The notes: a model not told the origin generated them from the letters alone. A stretch of 19,960 bases of DNA from an uncultured Sutterella sp. (GCA_905198475.1 CAJKCQ010000038.1:1-19960), one strand, 5' to 3'; shown: positions 8,199 through 14,938, numbered from the stretch's first letter. A program made the numbers and translations.

Positions 8199-9764
8199 TC
8201 AGGCGGGAATGGCGCGCAGCGCCCGGAAGGCCGCCTGAAGGAGCGCCTTCGACTTGACGCCGGGGGCGGATTCGACGCCGGAATTGAGGTCCGCGCCGGC
8301 GGCGGCGAAGCCGCCCGACGAGAGCGCCGCGAAGGCGTTTTCGGGCGTGAGGCCGCCGGCGATGAAGAGGTTCGGGACGCCCGTAAAGGCGTCCATCAGC
8401 GAGAAGTCGAACGCGCGGCCGGTGCCGCCCGAGCCGCGGGCGTCGGAGTTGTCGAGCACCGCGCCGGCGATGCGGCCCTCCTCCTCGAGCGCCTGGATCC
8501 GGCGGGCGAGCGCACGGGCGCCCGCCGGATCGAGCCCTCCCATGCCGAAGGCGGGGACGACGCGGGGCGCCCCGGGAGCGGCGGGGAGGTCGGCGACGTC
8601 CCCGTGGACTTGCACGAAGTCGAAGACCCCGGCCGCGGCTGCGCGGATCCTCTCAAAGTCCTCGGCGTCCGTGACGGCGAAGAGCTCGAGCGGAAGGCCT
8701 TCGGCTTCGGCGGCGCTGCGCACGGCGCGGGTGAGTTCAAGGGCGCGCTCGAGCGGCACGAAGCGCTTGGAGCGCGGCGCGCAGATGATTCCGACCGCGA
8801 CCGCGCCCGCGCGGGCTGCCTCGAGGGCGTCCTCGAGGCGGGTGATGCCGCAGCACTTCGTGCGCCCGAAGACCAGTTCGCGCACGGCGCGCGACAGGTC
8901 GGGGGCTTCGGAAAGGGCCGATCCGCAGAGGAAGGCGTTGATCTGCGGGGCGGCCGCCTGCGCGAGCCCCATGTCGCGGTGCGTGCGGCAGCCCGATTCG
9001 GCGACCACCACGCGGCCGGCGGGCACGAGCCGGGCGAGCCTCGGCGCGCGGCCGAGGTCCACCTCGAGGGTGCGCAGGTTGCGGTTGTTGATGCCGATCA
9101 CGCGGGCGCCCGCGGCGGCGGCATGGCGCACCTCCGGCTCCGTCGAGGCCTCCGTGAGGATCTCGAGCCCGAGACGGGTGGCGAAATGCGCGAGCCGCGC
9201 GTATCCGTCGTGCGAGAGGACGGAGAGCATCAGGAGCACGGCGTCCGCGCCCGCGGCGTAGGCCGCGAGGATCTGGCGCTCCGACACGATGAAGTCCTTC
9301 GCAAGGAGGGGTTTCGCGGTGAGGACGCGGAATTGGGCGAGCCGCTCAAAGCTCCCGCCGAAGTACTTCGGCTCCGTGAGGACCGAGACGGCGTCGGCGA
9401 AGCGCCCGTAGACGCGGGCGTATTGGGCGGCGTCGACTTCGGCGCGCATCAGCCCCCTCGAGGGCGAGGCGGCCTTCACTTCGAGAATCACGCGGCGGCC
9501 GGGCCGTGCGAGCGTCGCTTCGAAGACGCCCGGACGTCCCTGCGCCTCGACGCCGACCCGGGCGAAGCGCTCCGAGCGCGCGCGGCGGGCCGCGTCGAGC
9601 GCCGCGTCGGTGACGACGGGGAGCGCCGCCGCGCGCTCAAAGGCATGGGCGACGATGGGCGAGAGCACCGTGCCGTCGATCGACTCGACGTTGAGTTCGG
9701 GGCGGCTCCTCAGGGAGGCGGGGAGCGCGGCGGGCGCGGGACGCTCGAAGGGGCGGGTGGTCAT
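8199..9764 (-). CDS. trpCF: Fused indole-3-glycerol-phosphate synthase / phosphoribosylanthranilate isomerase
   Basis: A bifunctional enzyme of 521 residues (E. coli TrpC-F fusion 453). The N-terminal synthase domain (about 25-295) shows LEVKAASPSRG with K97, LLAKDFI with K156, EILTEAS with E205, INNRNL (225-230) and VAESG. The C-terminal isomerase domain (about 298-521) shows KCCGIT (303-308, catalytic C305), the catalytic Asp D438 in AVLDNSD, GSGGTG (444-449) and FIAGGLTPENA. The isomerase acts first and the synthase second in the pathway. About 25 extra residues at the N-terminus and insertions in the isomerase domain account for the length. Start and trpD stop overlap as TAATG (9762-9766), so translation is coupled. 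The fusion is typical of gamma-proteobacteria; many Burkholderiales have separate trpC and trpF genes. Confidence 0.93.
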   Translation of the reverse strand: MTTRPFERPAPAALPASLRSRPELNVESIDGTVLSPIVAHAFERAAALPVVTDAALDAARRARSERFARVGVEAQGRPGVFEATLARPGRRVILEVKAASPSRGLMRAEVDAAQYARVYGRFADAVSVLTEPKYFGGSFERLAQFRVLTAKPLLAKDFIVSERQILAAYAAGADAVLLMLSVLSHDGYARLAHFATRLGLEILTEASTEPEVRHAAAAGARVIGINNRNLRTLEVDLGRAPRLARLVPAGRVVVAESGCRTHRDMGLAQAAAPQINAFLCGSALSEAPDLSRAVRELVFGRTKCCGITRLEDALEAARAGAVAVGIICAPRSKRFVPLERALELTRAVRSAAEAEGLPLELFAVTDAEDFERIRAAAAGVFDFVQVHGDVADLPAAPGAPRVVPAFGMGGLDPAGARALARRIQALEEEGRIAGAVLDNSDARGSGGTGRAFDFSLMDAFTGVPNLFIAGGLTPENAFAALSSGGFAAAGADLNSGVESAPGVKSKALLQAAFRALRAIPA

Positions 9765-10810
9765 TACGCGGCCCTCCGGGCTTCGGCGGCGTGACGGGAT
9801 TCGGCGAAGGCGCGGTGCGCTTCGAGCACCTTGAGGCCCGCGCCGGAGGCGAGGGCCGCACGGGCGGCGGCGACGGCGTCGGGGAGCGTGGCGGCCCTGC
9901 CGCCCGCGAGAAGGAGGAGCGCGAGGTTCGCCGCGACGAAGTCGCGCTGCGCCGCCGTGCCGCGGCCGGCGAGAATCGCGCGGGTGATTTCGGCGTTGTC
10001 CTGCGGGTCGCCGCCCTGAACGTCCTCGATCGTGTAGCGGGCGGCGACGCCGAAGTTGGCGGGGGTGAAGGTGCGCCCGACGAGCTCGCCCGCGGCCGTA
10101 AGCTCCACGGCCGTGGTGAAGCCGTGCACGGCCGCCTCGTCGAGGCCGCAGCCGTGCACCACGAAGGCGCGCTTCACTCCGAGCTCCTTCAGGGTCTCGG
10201 CCACCGTCTCGAGGAGCGCCGGGTCGTAGACGCCGATCAGCGCATAGTCCGGGTGCGCCGGGTTCGTAAGGGGCCCGAGGATGTTGAAGAGCGTGCGGGT
10301 TTTCATCTGCGCACGCACCGGGCCGGCGAAGCGCATCGCCGGGTGGTAGAGCTGCGCGAAGCAGAAGCAGAAGCCCGTGCGGGCGAGGAGCTCCGCGCTC
10401 TCTTCGGGCGTCGGACGGATCTCAAGGCCGAGGGCGGTGAGGAGGTCCGAGGCGCCGCTCTTCGAGGAGACGCCGCGGTTGCCGTGCTTGGCGATGAAGA
10501 GCCCGGCGCCGGCGGCGGCGATGGCGGCCGTGGTCGAGACGTTGATCGTCTGCAGGCCGTCGCCGCCCGTGCCGACGATTTCGCCCACCTCAATGCCGGC
10601 GGGCCGCGGGAAGTGCGCCGCGGCTTTTACCATGGCGCGCGCCGCGCCGCCGATTTCGACGGGGGTCTCGCCCTTCATCTTGAAGGCGGTGAGGAGCGAG
10701 GCGAGCTGCACGGGTTCGAGGCGCCCTTCAAAGACGGCGTCGAAGAGGGTTTCGGTTTCCTGGGCGGTGAGGTTCTGCGCCTTGTAGAGCTTTTCAAAAA
10801 GGGCCTGCAT
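9764..10810 (-). CDS. trpD: Anthranilate phosphoribosyltransferase
   Basis: Transfers phosphoribosyl from PRPP to anthranilate. The 348-residue product has the PRPP-binding motif GTGGDG (80-85), INVSTTAAI, KHGNR (108-112), SSKSGASDLL and KTRTLFNILGPLTNP. I place the start at 10810, where GGAG stands six bases upstream and the protein begins MQALFEKLYK; an upstream ATG at 10900 would add 30 residues without family character. There is no glutamine amidotransferase (TrpG) domain fused to it, unlike E. coli TrpD. It is the first structural gene after the trp leader, with a 224-base untranslated stretch between attenuator and start in which I see no gene. Confidence 0.93.
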   Translation of the reverse strand: MQALFEKLYKAQNLTAQETETLFDAVFEGRLEPVQLASLLTAFKMKGETPVEIGGAARAMVKAAAHFPRPAGIEVGEIVGTGGDGLQTINVSTTAAIAAAGAGLFIAKHGNRGVSSKSGASDLLTALGLEIRPTPEESAELLARTGFCFCFAQLYHPAMRFAGPVRAQMKTRTLFNILGPLTNPAHPDYALIGVYDPALLETVAETLKELGVKRAFVVHGCGLDEAAVHGFTTAVELTAAGELVGRTFTPANFGVAARYTIEDVQGGDPQDNAEITRAILAGRGTAAQRDFVAANLALLLLAGGRAATLPDAVAAARAALASGAGLKVLEAHRAFAESRHAAEARRAA

Positions 10811-11034
10811 GATGGACTCCGGAATGGAATTGAATGACGGGGGAGGGGTTTGCCGCTGGTATTCGATGGGGCTGTAGGGGCCTTGGAGTTCCCTCACCAT
10901 CGAAATCCCCCCGTCTGCTCCACCTGCTTTTCTTGTCTCCCGCCTGTCTGCCGCATGACCGTCACCCTTGGTCGTTCGCCCCTCTGAGAGGCTTGAATCG
11001 TCTTCACCGCGGCCCGGAAGTCCTTCAAGGCATC

Positions 11035-11069
11035 AAAAAAGCCCGCCGGACTCGAATCCGCGGGCTTTT
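11035..11069 (-). terminator. trp attenuator (intrinsic terminator in the trp leader)
   Basis: Read on the minus strand, AAAAGCCCGC at the 11060s pairs with GCGGGCTTTT (11037-11046 side), with an inner GGA/TCC extension around one bulged base. It is followed by a run of six T (11035-11040). It stands 33 bases after the stop of the Trp-rich leader peptide and 225 bases before trpD. The GCCCGC arm can instead pair with GCGGGT of the leader (plus positions 11124-11129), which would block terminator formation. This is the arrangement of ribosome-mediated attenuation. Confidence 0.85.
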
Positions 11070-11101
11070 GTCTTCACTCCACTTTGTGCGTCTGAGCTTT
11101 T

Positions 11102-11191
11102 CTAGCGCGCACGAGGCCGGAGCACCCGCTCTTTCGAGAGGCGCCACCACCAGAAGGCCGTCAGAACGGCGTGCGTGCGCGTGGACTGCAT
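11102..11191 (-). CDS. trpL: trp operon leader peptide
   Basis: A 29-residue reading frame starting at ATG 11191 and ending TAG. Codons 14-16 are three consecutive TGG (plus positions 11144-11152), preceded by LTAF and followed by RLSKER. Just after the Trp codons, GCGCCTCT and AGAG..GTGC can form a hairpin whose far side contains GCGGGT. That element can alternatively pair with the terminator arm downstream. A ribosome stalled at the Trp codons would cover the near side and leave GCGGGT free to act as antiterminator. No strong Shine-Dalgarno is visible before the ATG, which is a weakness. A possible promoter is TTGCGC (11282-11287) and CATGAT (11258-11263), 18 bases apart on the minus strand, but it is weak. 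Confidence 0.82.
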   Translation of the reverse strand: MQSTRTHAVLTAFWWWRLSKERVLRPRAR

Positions 11192-11333
11192 GATCGTGGA
11201 AGTGAAGGAAGGTTCGTTTGAGATTGGCGCCGCGCTCAACTGCGCGGCCTGTGGTCAATCATGCCGCCGCAGGGCCGCGCGGCGCAATAGGCCGAATCGC
11301 CTAGAAGCGATCGGGAGGCGGGCGAAGGCGCCG

Positions 11334-11975
11334 TCAGTGCGGCGCCGTGACGAGCTCGAAGTCCTCCTCCACGGCGTTCCAGAGGTACATGCTCTTCGCG
11401 CGGATGTCGTAGTAGAGGGCATGGAGCGAGAGCGTCCCGGCATCCACGCGCTCGCGGATCCAGTCGTAGGAGAGGAGGTTTTCGATCGAGAGGAGCACCG
11501 CCCCCTCTTCGGAGCGGCGCACGAGTGTCTCGAGCGGCTGGTCGGGCTCTTCGCGGCGCAGCTCCTCCACCACCGGGTGCCCGATCGCGGTCCAGCGGGC
11601 GATCCACTTCTCTTCGGCGATCTTCTCGGGGAAGAGCATCCCCTGGACGCCCCCGCAGTTGGAGTGCCCCATCACGATCACGTGGTGCACGTCGAGATGC
11701 TTCACGCCGTATTCGACCGCCGCCATCACCGCATCGGGGCGGCCGGCGGACTCGACGCCCGGCACGATCGCTGCGATCGAGCGCACGACGAAGAGGTCTC
11801 CCGGGCGGCAGCCCATCAGAATTGCCGGGTCCACGCGGGAGTCGCAGCAGGCGATCACGAGCGTCTTCGGGTTCTGCCCGTGGGCGAGCCGGTCGAAGAA
11901 TTCATGCTCCTTGAGGAGGTACTCCTCGCGGAAGTTGTGGAAGCCGTGAATGAGCTCGTGGAAGTTGGCGGACAT
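11334..11975 (-). CDS. can: Beta-class carbonic anhydrase
   Basis: Interconverts CO2 and bicarbonate in the cytoplasm with a zinc ion. The product has 213 residues. The zinc ligands and catalytic dyad are in CCDSRVDP (C43, D45, R47) and GHSNCGG (H104, C107), the two signatures of the beta class. The usual VRNxAN stretch reads VRSIAAIVPGV here, a small departure. The start at 11975 is chosen because the sequence becomes family-like from MSANFHELIHGF onward. The frame stays open upstream to 12173, but that extension is transposase remnant. No good ribosome site precedes the ATG. The IS605 remnant ends immediately upstream, so the native promoter may have been replaced. The 142 bases between its stop and trpL must hold the trp promoter. 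Confidence 0.9.
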   Translation of the reverse strand: MSANFHELIHGFHNFREEYLLKEHEFFDRLAHGQNPKTLVIACCDSRVDPAILMGCRPGDLFVVRSIAAIVPGVESAGRPDAVMAAVEYGVKHLDVHHVIVMGHSNCGGVQGMLFPEKIAEEKWIARWTAIGHPVVEELRREEPDQPLETLVRRSEEGAVLLSIENLLSYDWIRERVDAGTLSLHALYYDIRAKSMYLWNAVEEDFELVTAPH

Positions 11976-12056
11976 GACGCACCCGAGGGTTTTCGAGAAT
12001 GTGGGTGCGCCATTATTCCACCGCGAGGAGCGCGGCGCGCGCCTCGAGGAAGGGAG

Positions 12057-12318
12057 CGAGGAGGTGGTTTTCAACGAGTTGACGATGGTCGCGATGCTGA
12101 GCGTCGTCGGGAACATGAGCAGGACGTGCAGGTGGTCGGCCCCTCCGTTCGCCTCGATGACCCTGCAGCCCATTCCTGCGGCGTTCTCCCGGACATGCGC
12201 GCAGGCCTCATCCGAGTATTTTCGGCGTCATCACCTTGCGCCGGTATTTGGTCGTGAAGATGAGGTGGACGCAGAGCTTCGTCACGCTGTGCCGACGCCG
12301 TTCATAGTCTGAAAACAT
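12057..12318 (-). pseudogene. tnpA: Y1 (HUH) transposase TnpA, frameshifted and truncated
   Basis: Starting at ATG 12318 the frame reads MFSDYERRRHSVTKLCVHL and on through IFTTKYRRKVMTPKIL, the typical N-terminus of IS200/IS605 TnpA, then hits TGA at 12208-12210. Similarity resumes one base out of register with SDEACAHV, then GCRVIEANGGADHLHVLLMF and VNSLKTTSS. This second part contains the HUH metal-binding motif (HLH in DHLHVLL). The C-terminal part with the catalytic tyrosine is missing: the frame degenerates after about 12057 (perhaps RWNNGAPTF is a last trace) and runs in frame into the carbonic anhydrase. So the gene has both a frameshift and a 3' truncation and is presumed non-functional. 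Confidence 0.8.
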
Positions 12319-12386
12319 GTATGACTCCCATATTCGAGATAATGAGAGTATGATAATAAATAACATCAAATTCGCCTTTGACCGCC

Positions 12387-13712
12387 ATGCTTTGCGCCGA
12401 CAAGTTCCGCATCTATCCGAATGCGTCCCAGAGGCAGTTCCTTTGGGCGCAGTTCGGCGCCGTGCGCTTCTGTTGGAACAAGGCGCTCGCGCTCAAGGAT
12501 CGGTGGTACCAGCGATACCATGCATCGCTTTCGATCATTCACGACCTGAAGCCCCTCATCGCGGGTGCGAAACGCTCTCCGAAGTATTCCTGGCTCAAGC
12601 TCTACGACTCGATGGCGCTTCAGGAGTCGCTGCGGAACCTTCAGAAGACCTACGGTCGCTTCTTTGACAAGAAGGCGGGCAAGCCTCACTTCAAGACCCG
12701 CAATGGGCGGCAGTCGAGCTACCACTGCGCCTGCGTTTCGGTTGGGGAGAACTGGGTCAAGATTCCGAAGATGGACCCGATCCGGGCGAAGATTCATCGT
12801 CCCGTCACGGGAGAGGTGAAGTCCATCACGATCACGTATGAAACGACGGGCGAGTACTACGCCGCCGTTCTCTACGACGACGGGCGGCCCGAGCCCGAAC
12901 CCGTCAAGGAGGTTTATGAGGACGAGATCGTCGGCGTTGATGTCGGCCTCAAGAACCTCACGATCGACTCCAACGGCAACAAGACGGAGAACCCGAAGCC
13001 GCTCAGGAAGGCGGCGCAAAAGACGAGAAGACTAAAGAAGTCGCTCTCCCGCAAGAAGATCGGCAGCCGACGCCGGAGTAAGGCCAGGAAGCGCCTGGCC
13101 CGGCATGAGCGCAAGGTCCGCAACCGGCGGGAGGACCATCAGCACAAGGTCTCGAAGCGCATCATTGACGAAAACCAAGTAGTGGTCGCGGAGAGTTTGA
13201 AGATCATCAACATGCAGAAGAACCACCATTTGGCCGGCGCGCTTGCCGACGCCGCCCTTGGCGGTCTTCTGCGGAAGTGTGCCTACAAGGCGAAGAGGAA
13301 GGGGAAAAGATGCGTGCAGATAGACACTTTCTTCCCGTCCTCCAAGCTGTGCAGCGTCTGTGGAAACAAGCTTGAAGAACTCAAGCTCTCCACGCGGGAG
13401 TGGACGTGTCCCAAGTGCGGAACGCATCACGACCGGGACGTGAACGCGGCGAAGAACATCCGCCTTGAGGGCATTCGGCAATGCAGGGCGGCAGGGCTGT
13501 CCGTCCGGAGGCGTACAGAGCCCGCTCCTACGTCTCAATGCTCGTCGAGACAGTGTAAGACCCCGGCCAAGCCGGGGCTGTTGTCAGTGAAGCGAGAAGC
13601 CTCGCTCAATTCCGCAAGGAATTGGGCGGGGAGCAGTCACGGCTCGATCACCTGCAGGTCCGAGATCTGGTCGAAGCGCCAGACGACGAGCGTCTTCGTA
13701 CGCAGGTCGTAG
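12387..13712 (+). CDS. tnpB: RNA-guided endonuclease TnpB, C-terminus altered by probable frameshift
   Basis: The TnpB family (IS200/IS605) is the ancestor of Cas12: an omega-RNA-guided DNA nuclease that helps retain the element. From ATG 12387 the RuvC residues are all present: D185 in IVGVDVGLKNL, E269 in VVVAESLKI and D351 in HDRDVNAAKNI. The zinc finger is C322-x2-C325 and C341-x2-C344. Basic helices (RRLKKSLSRKK) lie between. After NIRLEGIRQC the sequence stops looking like TnpB. Another frame in the same place reads VRPEAYRARSYVSMLVETV and stops at TAA 13556-13558, giving about 389 residues, a normal length. As written, the frame reads through the right end and into the neighbouring gene, adding about 50 unnatural residues. 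ATG 12387 is chosen over TTG 12378. A TATGAT at 12349-12354 may be its -10. Confidence 0.85.
   Translation: MLCADKFRIYPNASQRQFLWAQFGAVRFCWNKALALKDRWYQRYHASLSIIHDLKPLIAGAKRSPKYSWLKLYDSMALQESLRNLQKTYGRFFDKKAGKPHFKTRNGRQSSYHCACVSVGENWVKIPKMDPIRAKIHRPVTGEVKSITITYETTGEYYAAVLYDDGRPEPEPVKEVYEDEIVGVDVGLKNLTIDSNGNKTENPKPLRKAAQKTRRLKKSLSRKKIGSRRRSKARKRLARHERKVRNRREDHQHKVSKRIIDENQVVVAESLKIINMQKNHHLAGALADAALGGLLRKCAYKAKRKGKRCVQIDTFFPSSKLCSVCGNKLEELKLSTREWTCPKCGTHHDRDVNAAKNIRLEGIRQCRAAGLSVRRRTEPAPTSQCSSRQCKTPAKPGLLSVKREASLNSARNWAGSSHGSITCRSEIWSKRQTTSVFVRRS
13559..13640 (+). ncRNA. Putative omega RNA (reRNA) 3' portion and IS right end
   Basis: Two strong hairpins follow the native tnpB stop: CCCCGGC-CAA-GCCGGGG (13561-13577) and an 11-bp stem CGCTCAATTCC/GGAATTGGGCG with a GCAA loop (13603-13628). 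AGCGAG (13591-13596) can also pair with CTCGCT (13601-13606). The block then ends in GCGGGGAGCAGTCAC. This arrangement at a TnpB right end is where the scaffold of the guide RNA lies in studied elements, with the guide formed by the first bases beyond the element (here from 13641). The 5' limit is unknown and probably extends into the tnpB coding region. The first hairpin could also act as a weak terminator. Confidence 0.6.
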
Positions 13713-13921
13713 CCCGAGAGCGTCTCCTCGGCGGGAGCCATCTCGGCGAGCTTGAGGCAGGCGGGGCCCGCGGGGGTCGTGAGGCTCACGATCACGCCGC
13801 GGTCGTCCCACGCCTCGACGGCGGGGTGGTGGCGGACGGCGTCGCGGATCGCTTCGGCGAGTTCTTGTTCGACCATGAGTGTCTTTCCTTCAGGTGTCTT
13901 CTCTTCTCGGGCCGCCTTCAT
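13637..13921 (-). CDS. Small protein of unknown function
   Basis: I do not recognise this family. The product is 94 residues from ATG 13921, which overlaps the stop of the upstream glycohydrolase as ATGA and has GAGG seven bases before it. A second start at 13876 (79 residues, MVEQELAEAIRDAVRHHP) has AAGGAA upstream and begins where the sequence looks ordered, so either may be used. It contains one likely helix, then alternating strands (VIVSLTTPAG, TLVVWRFDQIS), no membrane segment and no cysteine motif except one Cys. The stop TGA (13637-13639) is made of bases I assign to the right end of the IS605 element, so the natural C-terminus may have been lost. Co-transcription with the glycohydrolase is likely. 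Confidence 0.65.
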   Translation of the reverse strand: MKAAREEKTPEGKTLMVEQELAEAIRDAVRHHPAVEAWDDRGVIVSLTTPAGPACLKLAEMAPAEETLSGYDLRTKTLVVWRFDQISDLQVIEP

Positions 13922-14766
13922 TGTGCGGCCTCAGAGGTGCAGTATGCCCGAGGAAAGGCCGATTCGAAGGCGAGCGCCGTCTGCCGGAGGTCTTCCGGGA
14001 GAAGTGCGAGCACGCGGCTAAGCACAAAGTCGGGCACCGGAGCAGCGCCTTCGGCGACCGCGCCCGCGATCGCGGCGATCGTGTCGCAGTCGCCCCCGAG
14101 GGCGACCGCGCGGCGCACCGTTTCGAGCACTCCGTCGGACTCGAGCGCGGCTTCGAGGGCGATCGGCACGGTTCCGGAGCACGTGACGTCGTTCGGAATC
14201 GGAGGCGCGAGGGTCGAGAGGGGCGCGAGGGTGCCGAGCCCCGCGAAGCGCTCCGCCCAAAGTCCGCGGACTTCGGCGGCGCTTCTCCCCTCGCGGAACC
14301 ACCAGACGGCGGCGGCCGCGGCCTGCGCGCCCAGAACGCCTTCCGGGTGGTTGTGGGTCGGCATCGCCGAGAGGCGCGCTAGCTCGAGGGCTTCGTCGAA
14401 CGATTGCGCCGCCCAGGCGCAGGGCGAGACGCGCATCGCCGAGCCGTTGCCGAGGCTGCCGTAGGCGGGCGCGTCGTCCATGAGCATCCAGCGGATGAAG
14501 CGTCCGCCGTAGCCCGCTCCAGCATGCGCGCGGGCGAATTCCCGCAGCCGCACCTCGACCGTCCGTGCGAAGCGCGCGTGGTCCACGCCGCCCCCGGGGC
14601 GCTTCGCGTCGATGAGCGCCTGCGCCACGGCGCAGGTGAGCACGCTGTCGTCCGTCGGGAAGGACCCGGCCGGGAAGAAGTCGAGCGCATCGGCGCCGCC
14701 CCGCCAAGGGTGGAATTCAAAGGTGCTGCCGAGGATGTCGCCCGTGAGGGCGCCGAAGACTGCCAT
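13918..14766 (-). CDS. ADP-ribosylglycohydrolase family protein (DraG-like)
   Basis: Members of this family remove ADP-ribose from proteins or from ADP-ribosylated small molecules using two Mg2+ or Mn2+ ions. The 282-residue product has both metal motifs: TDDS (38-41) and GGDCDTIA (224-231). It also has the N-terminal GALTGDILGSTFEF and GNGSAMRV (106-113), which are typical. There is no signal peptide, so it is cytoplasmic. A substrate cannot be named: there is no DraT or nitrogenase gene here, so a true DraG role in nitrogen fixation is not supported. GGAG lies seven bases before the start, and a perfect 8-bp-arm palindrome stands at 14783-14801. It is the first gene of a probable two-gene unit. 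Confidence 0.88.
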   Translation of the reverse strand: MAVFGALTGDILGSTFEFHPWRGGADALDFFPAGSFPTDDSVLTCAVAQALIDAKRPGGGVDHARFARTVEVRLREFARAHAGAGYGGRFIRWMLMDDAPAYGSLGNGSAMRVSPCAWAAQSFDEALELARLSAMPTHNHPEGVLGAQAAAAAVWWFREGRSAAEVRGLWAERFAGLGTLAPLSTLAPPIPNDVTCSGTVPIALEAALESDGVLETVRRAVALGGDCDTIAAIAGAVAEGAAPVPDFVLSRVLALLPEDLRQTALAFESAFPRAYCTSEAAQ

Positions 14767-14782
14767 GAGAAAGCTCCTTCAA

Positions 14783-14801
14783 TGCGTCAAATATTGACGC
14801 A
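14783..14801. promoter_or_regulatory. Palindromic candidate operator before the glycohydrolase gene
   Basis: TGCGTCAAATATTGACGCA has 8-base arms (TGCGTCAA / TTGACGCA) around ATA. It lies 17 bases upstream of the ATG, just before the ribosome site. A weak promoter read on the minus strand (TTGAGC at 14810-14815, TATTTG at 14788-14793) would have its -10 inside the palindrome, so a bound protein would block it. The binding factor is not known. It could alternatively be a 5' UTR hairpin. Confidence 0.6.
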
Positions 14802-14813
14802 GATTCTACGCTC

Positions 14814-14862
14814 AAAAAAAACGCCGGCCTTTCCCTGCGCAGAGCGGGAGAAGCGGCCGGCG
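14814..14862 (-). terminator. Intrinsic terminator of the asparaginase gene
   Basis: On the minus strand CGCCGGCC (14855-14862) pairs with GGCCGGCG (14822-14829). Within the loop TCCC and GGGA can pair further, and eight T follow directly (14814-14821). It ends transcription from ansB before the glycohydrolase gene on the same strand. Confidence 0.87.
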
Positions 14863-14884
14863 CCTCTTGGCTCGATCATCCATA

Positions 14885-14916
14885 CGGGGCGGCTCTGGAG
14901 CATCGGAGCCGCCCCG
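14885..14916. repeat. 11-bp perfect hairpin directly after ansB
   Basis: CGGGGCGGCTC (14885-14895) pairs with GAGCCGCCCCG (14906-14916) across a 10-base loop. No T-run follows on either strand, so it is not an intrinsic terminator by itself. In the ansB transcript it lies between the stop codon and the true terminator and could protect the 3' end from nucleases. Confidence 0.6.
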
Positions 14917-14938
14917 CACGGAGAGGGAGACGGGAAGA

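Larger units (their letters stand above)
12000..13640. mobile_element. IS200/IS605-type element with divergent tnpA and tnpB, decayed
   Basis: The element holds a broken tnpA on the minus strand and tnpB on the plus strand, starting back to back from an AT-rich stretch (12319-12386), as in IS605 itself. The right end is placed near 13640, after the hairpin at 13603-13628 and the GCGGGGAGCAGTCAC tail, which resembles right ends of TnpB-only relatives. The left end is not clear: tnpA similarity fades near 12057 and may reach 12000; a 7-bp stem (11978-11984 with 12003-12009) lies at this border. With tnpA broken, the element cannot move by itself, though TnpB may still be active. Confidence 0.7.

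Noticed and set aside
11035..11069. A tRNA remnant, because the loop reads like a T-arm (GGATTCGAGTCC)
   Set aside because: No acceptor, D or anticodon arms can be found around it; the stem plus T-run and its position after trpL fit an attenuator.
11025..11258. A 77-residue open frame on the minus strand over the trp leader
   Set aside because: It crosses the terminator in a different frame from the Trp codons, has no family character and no ribosome site; the trpL frame explains the region better.
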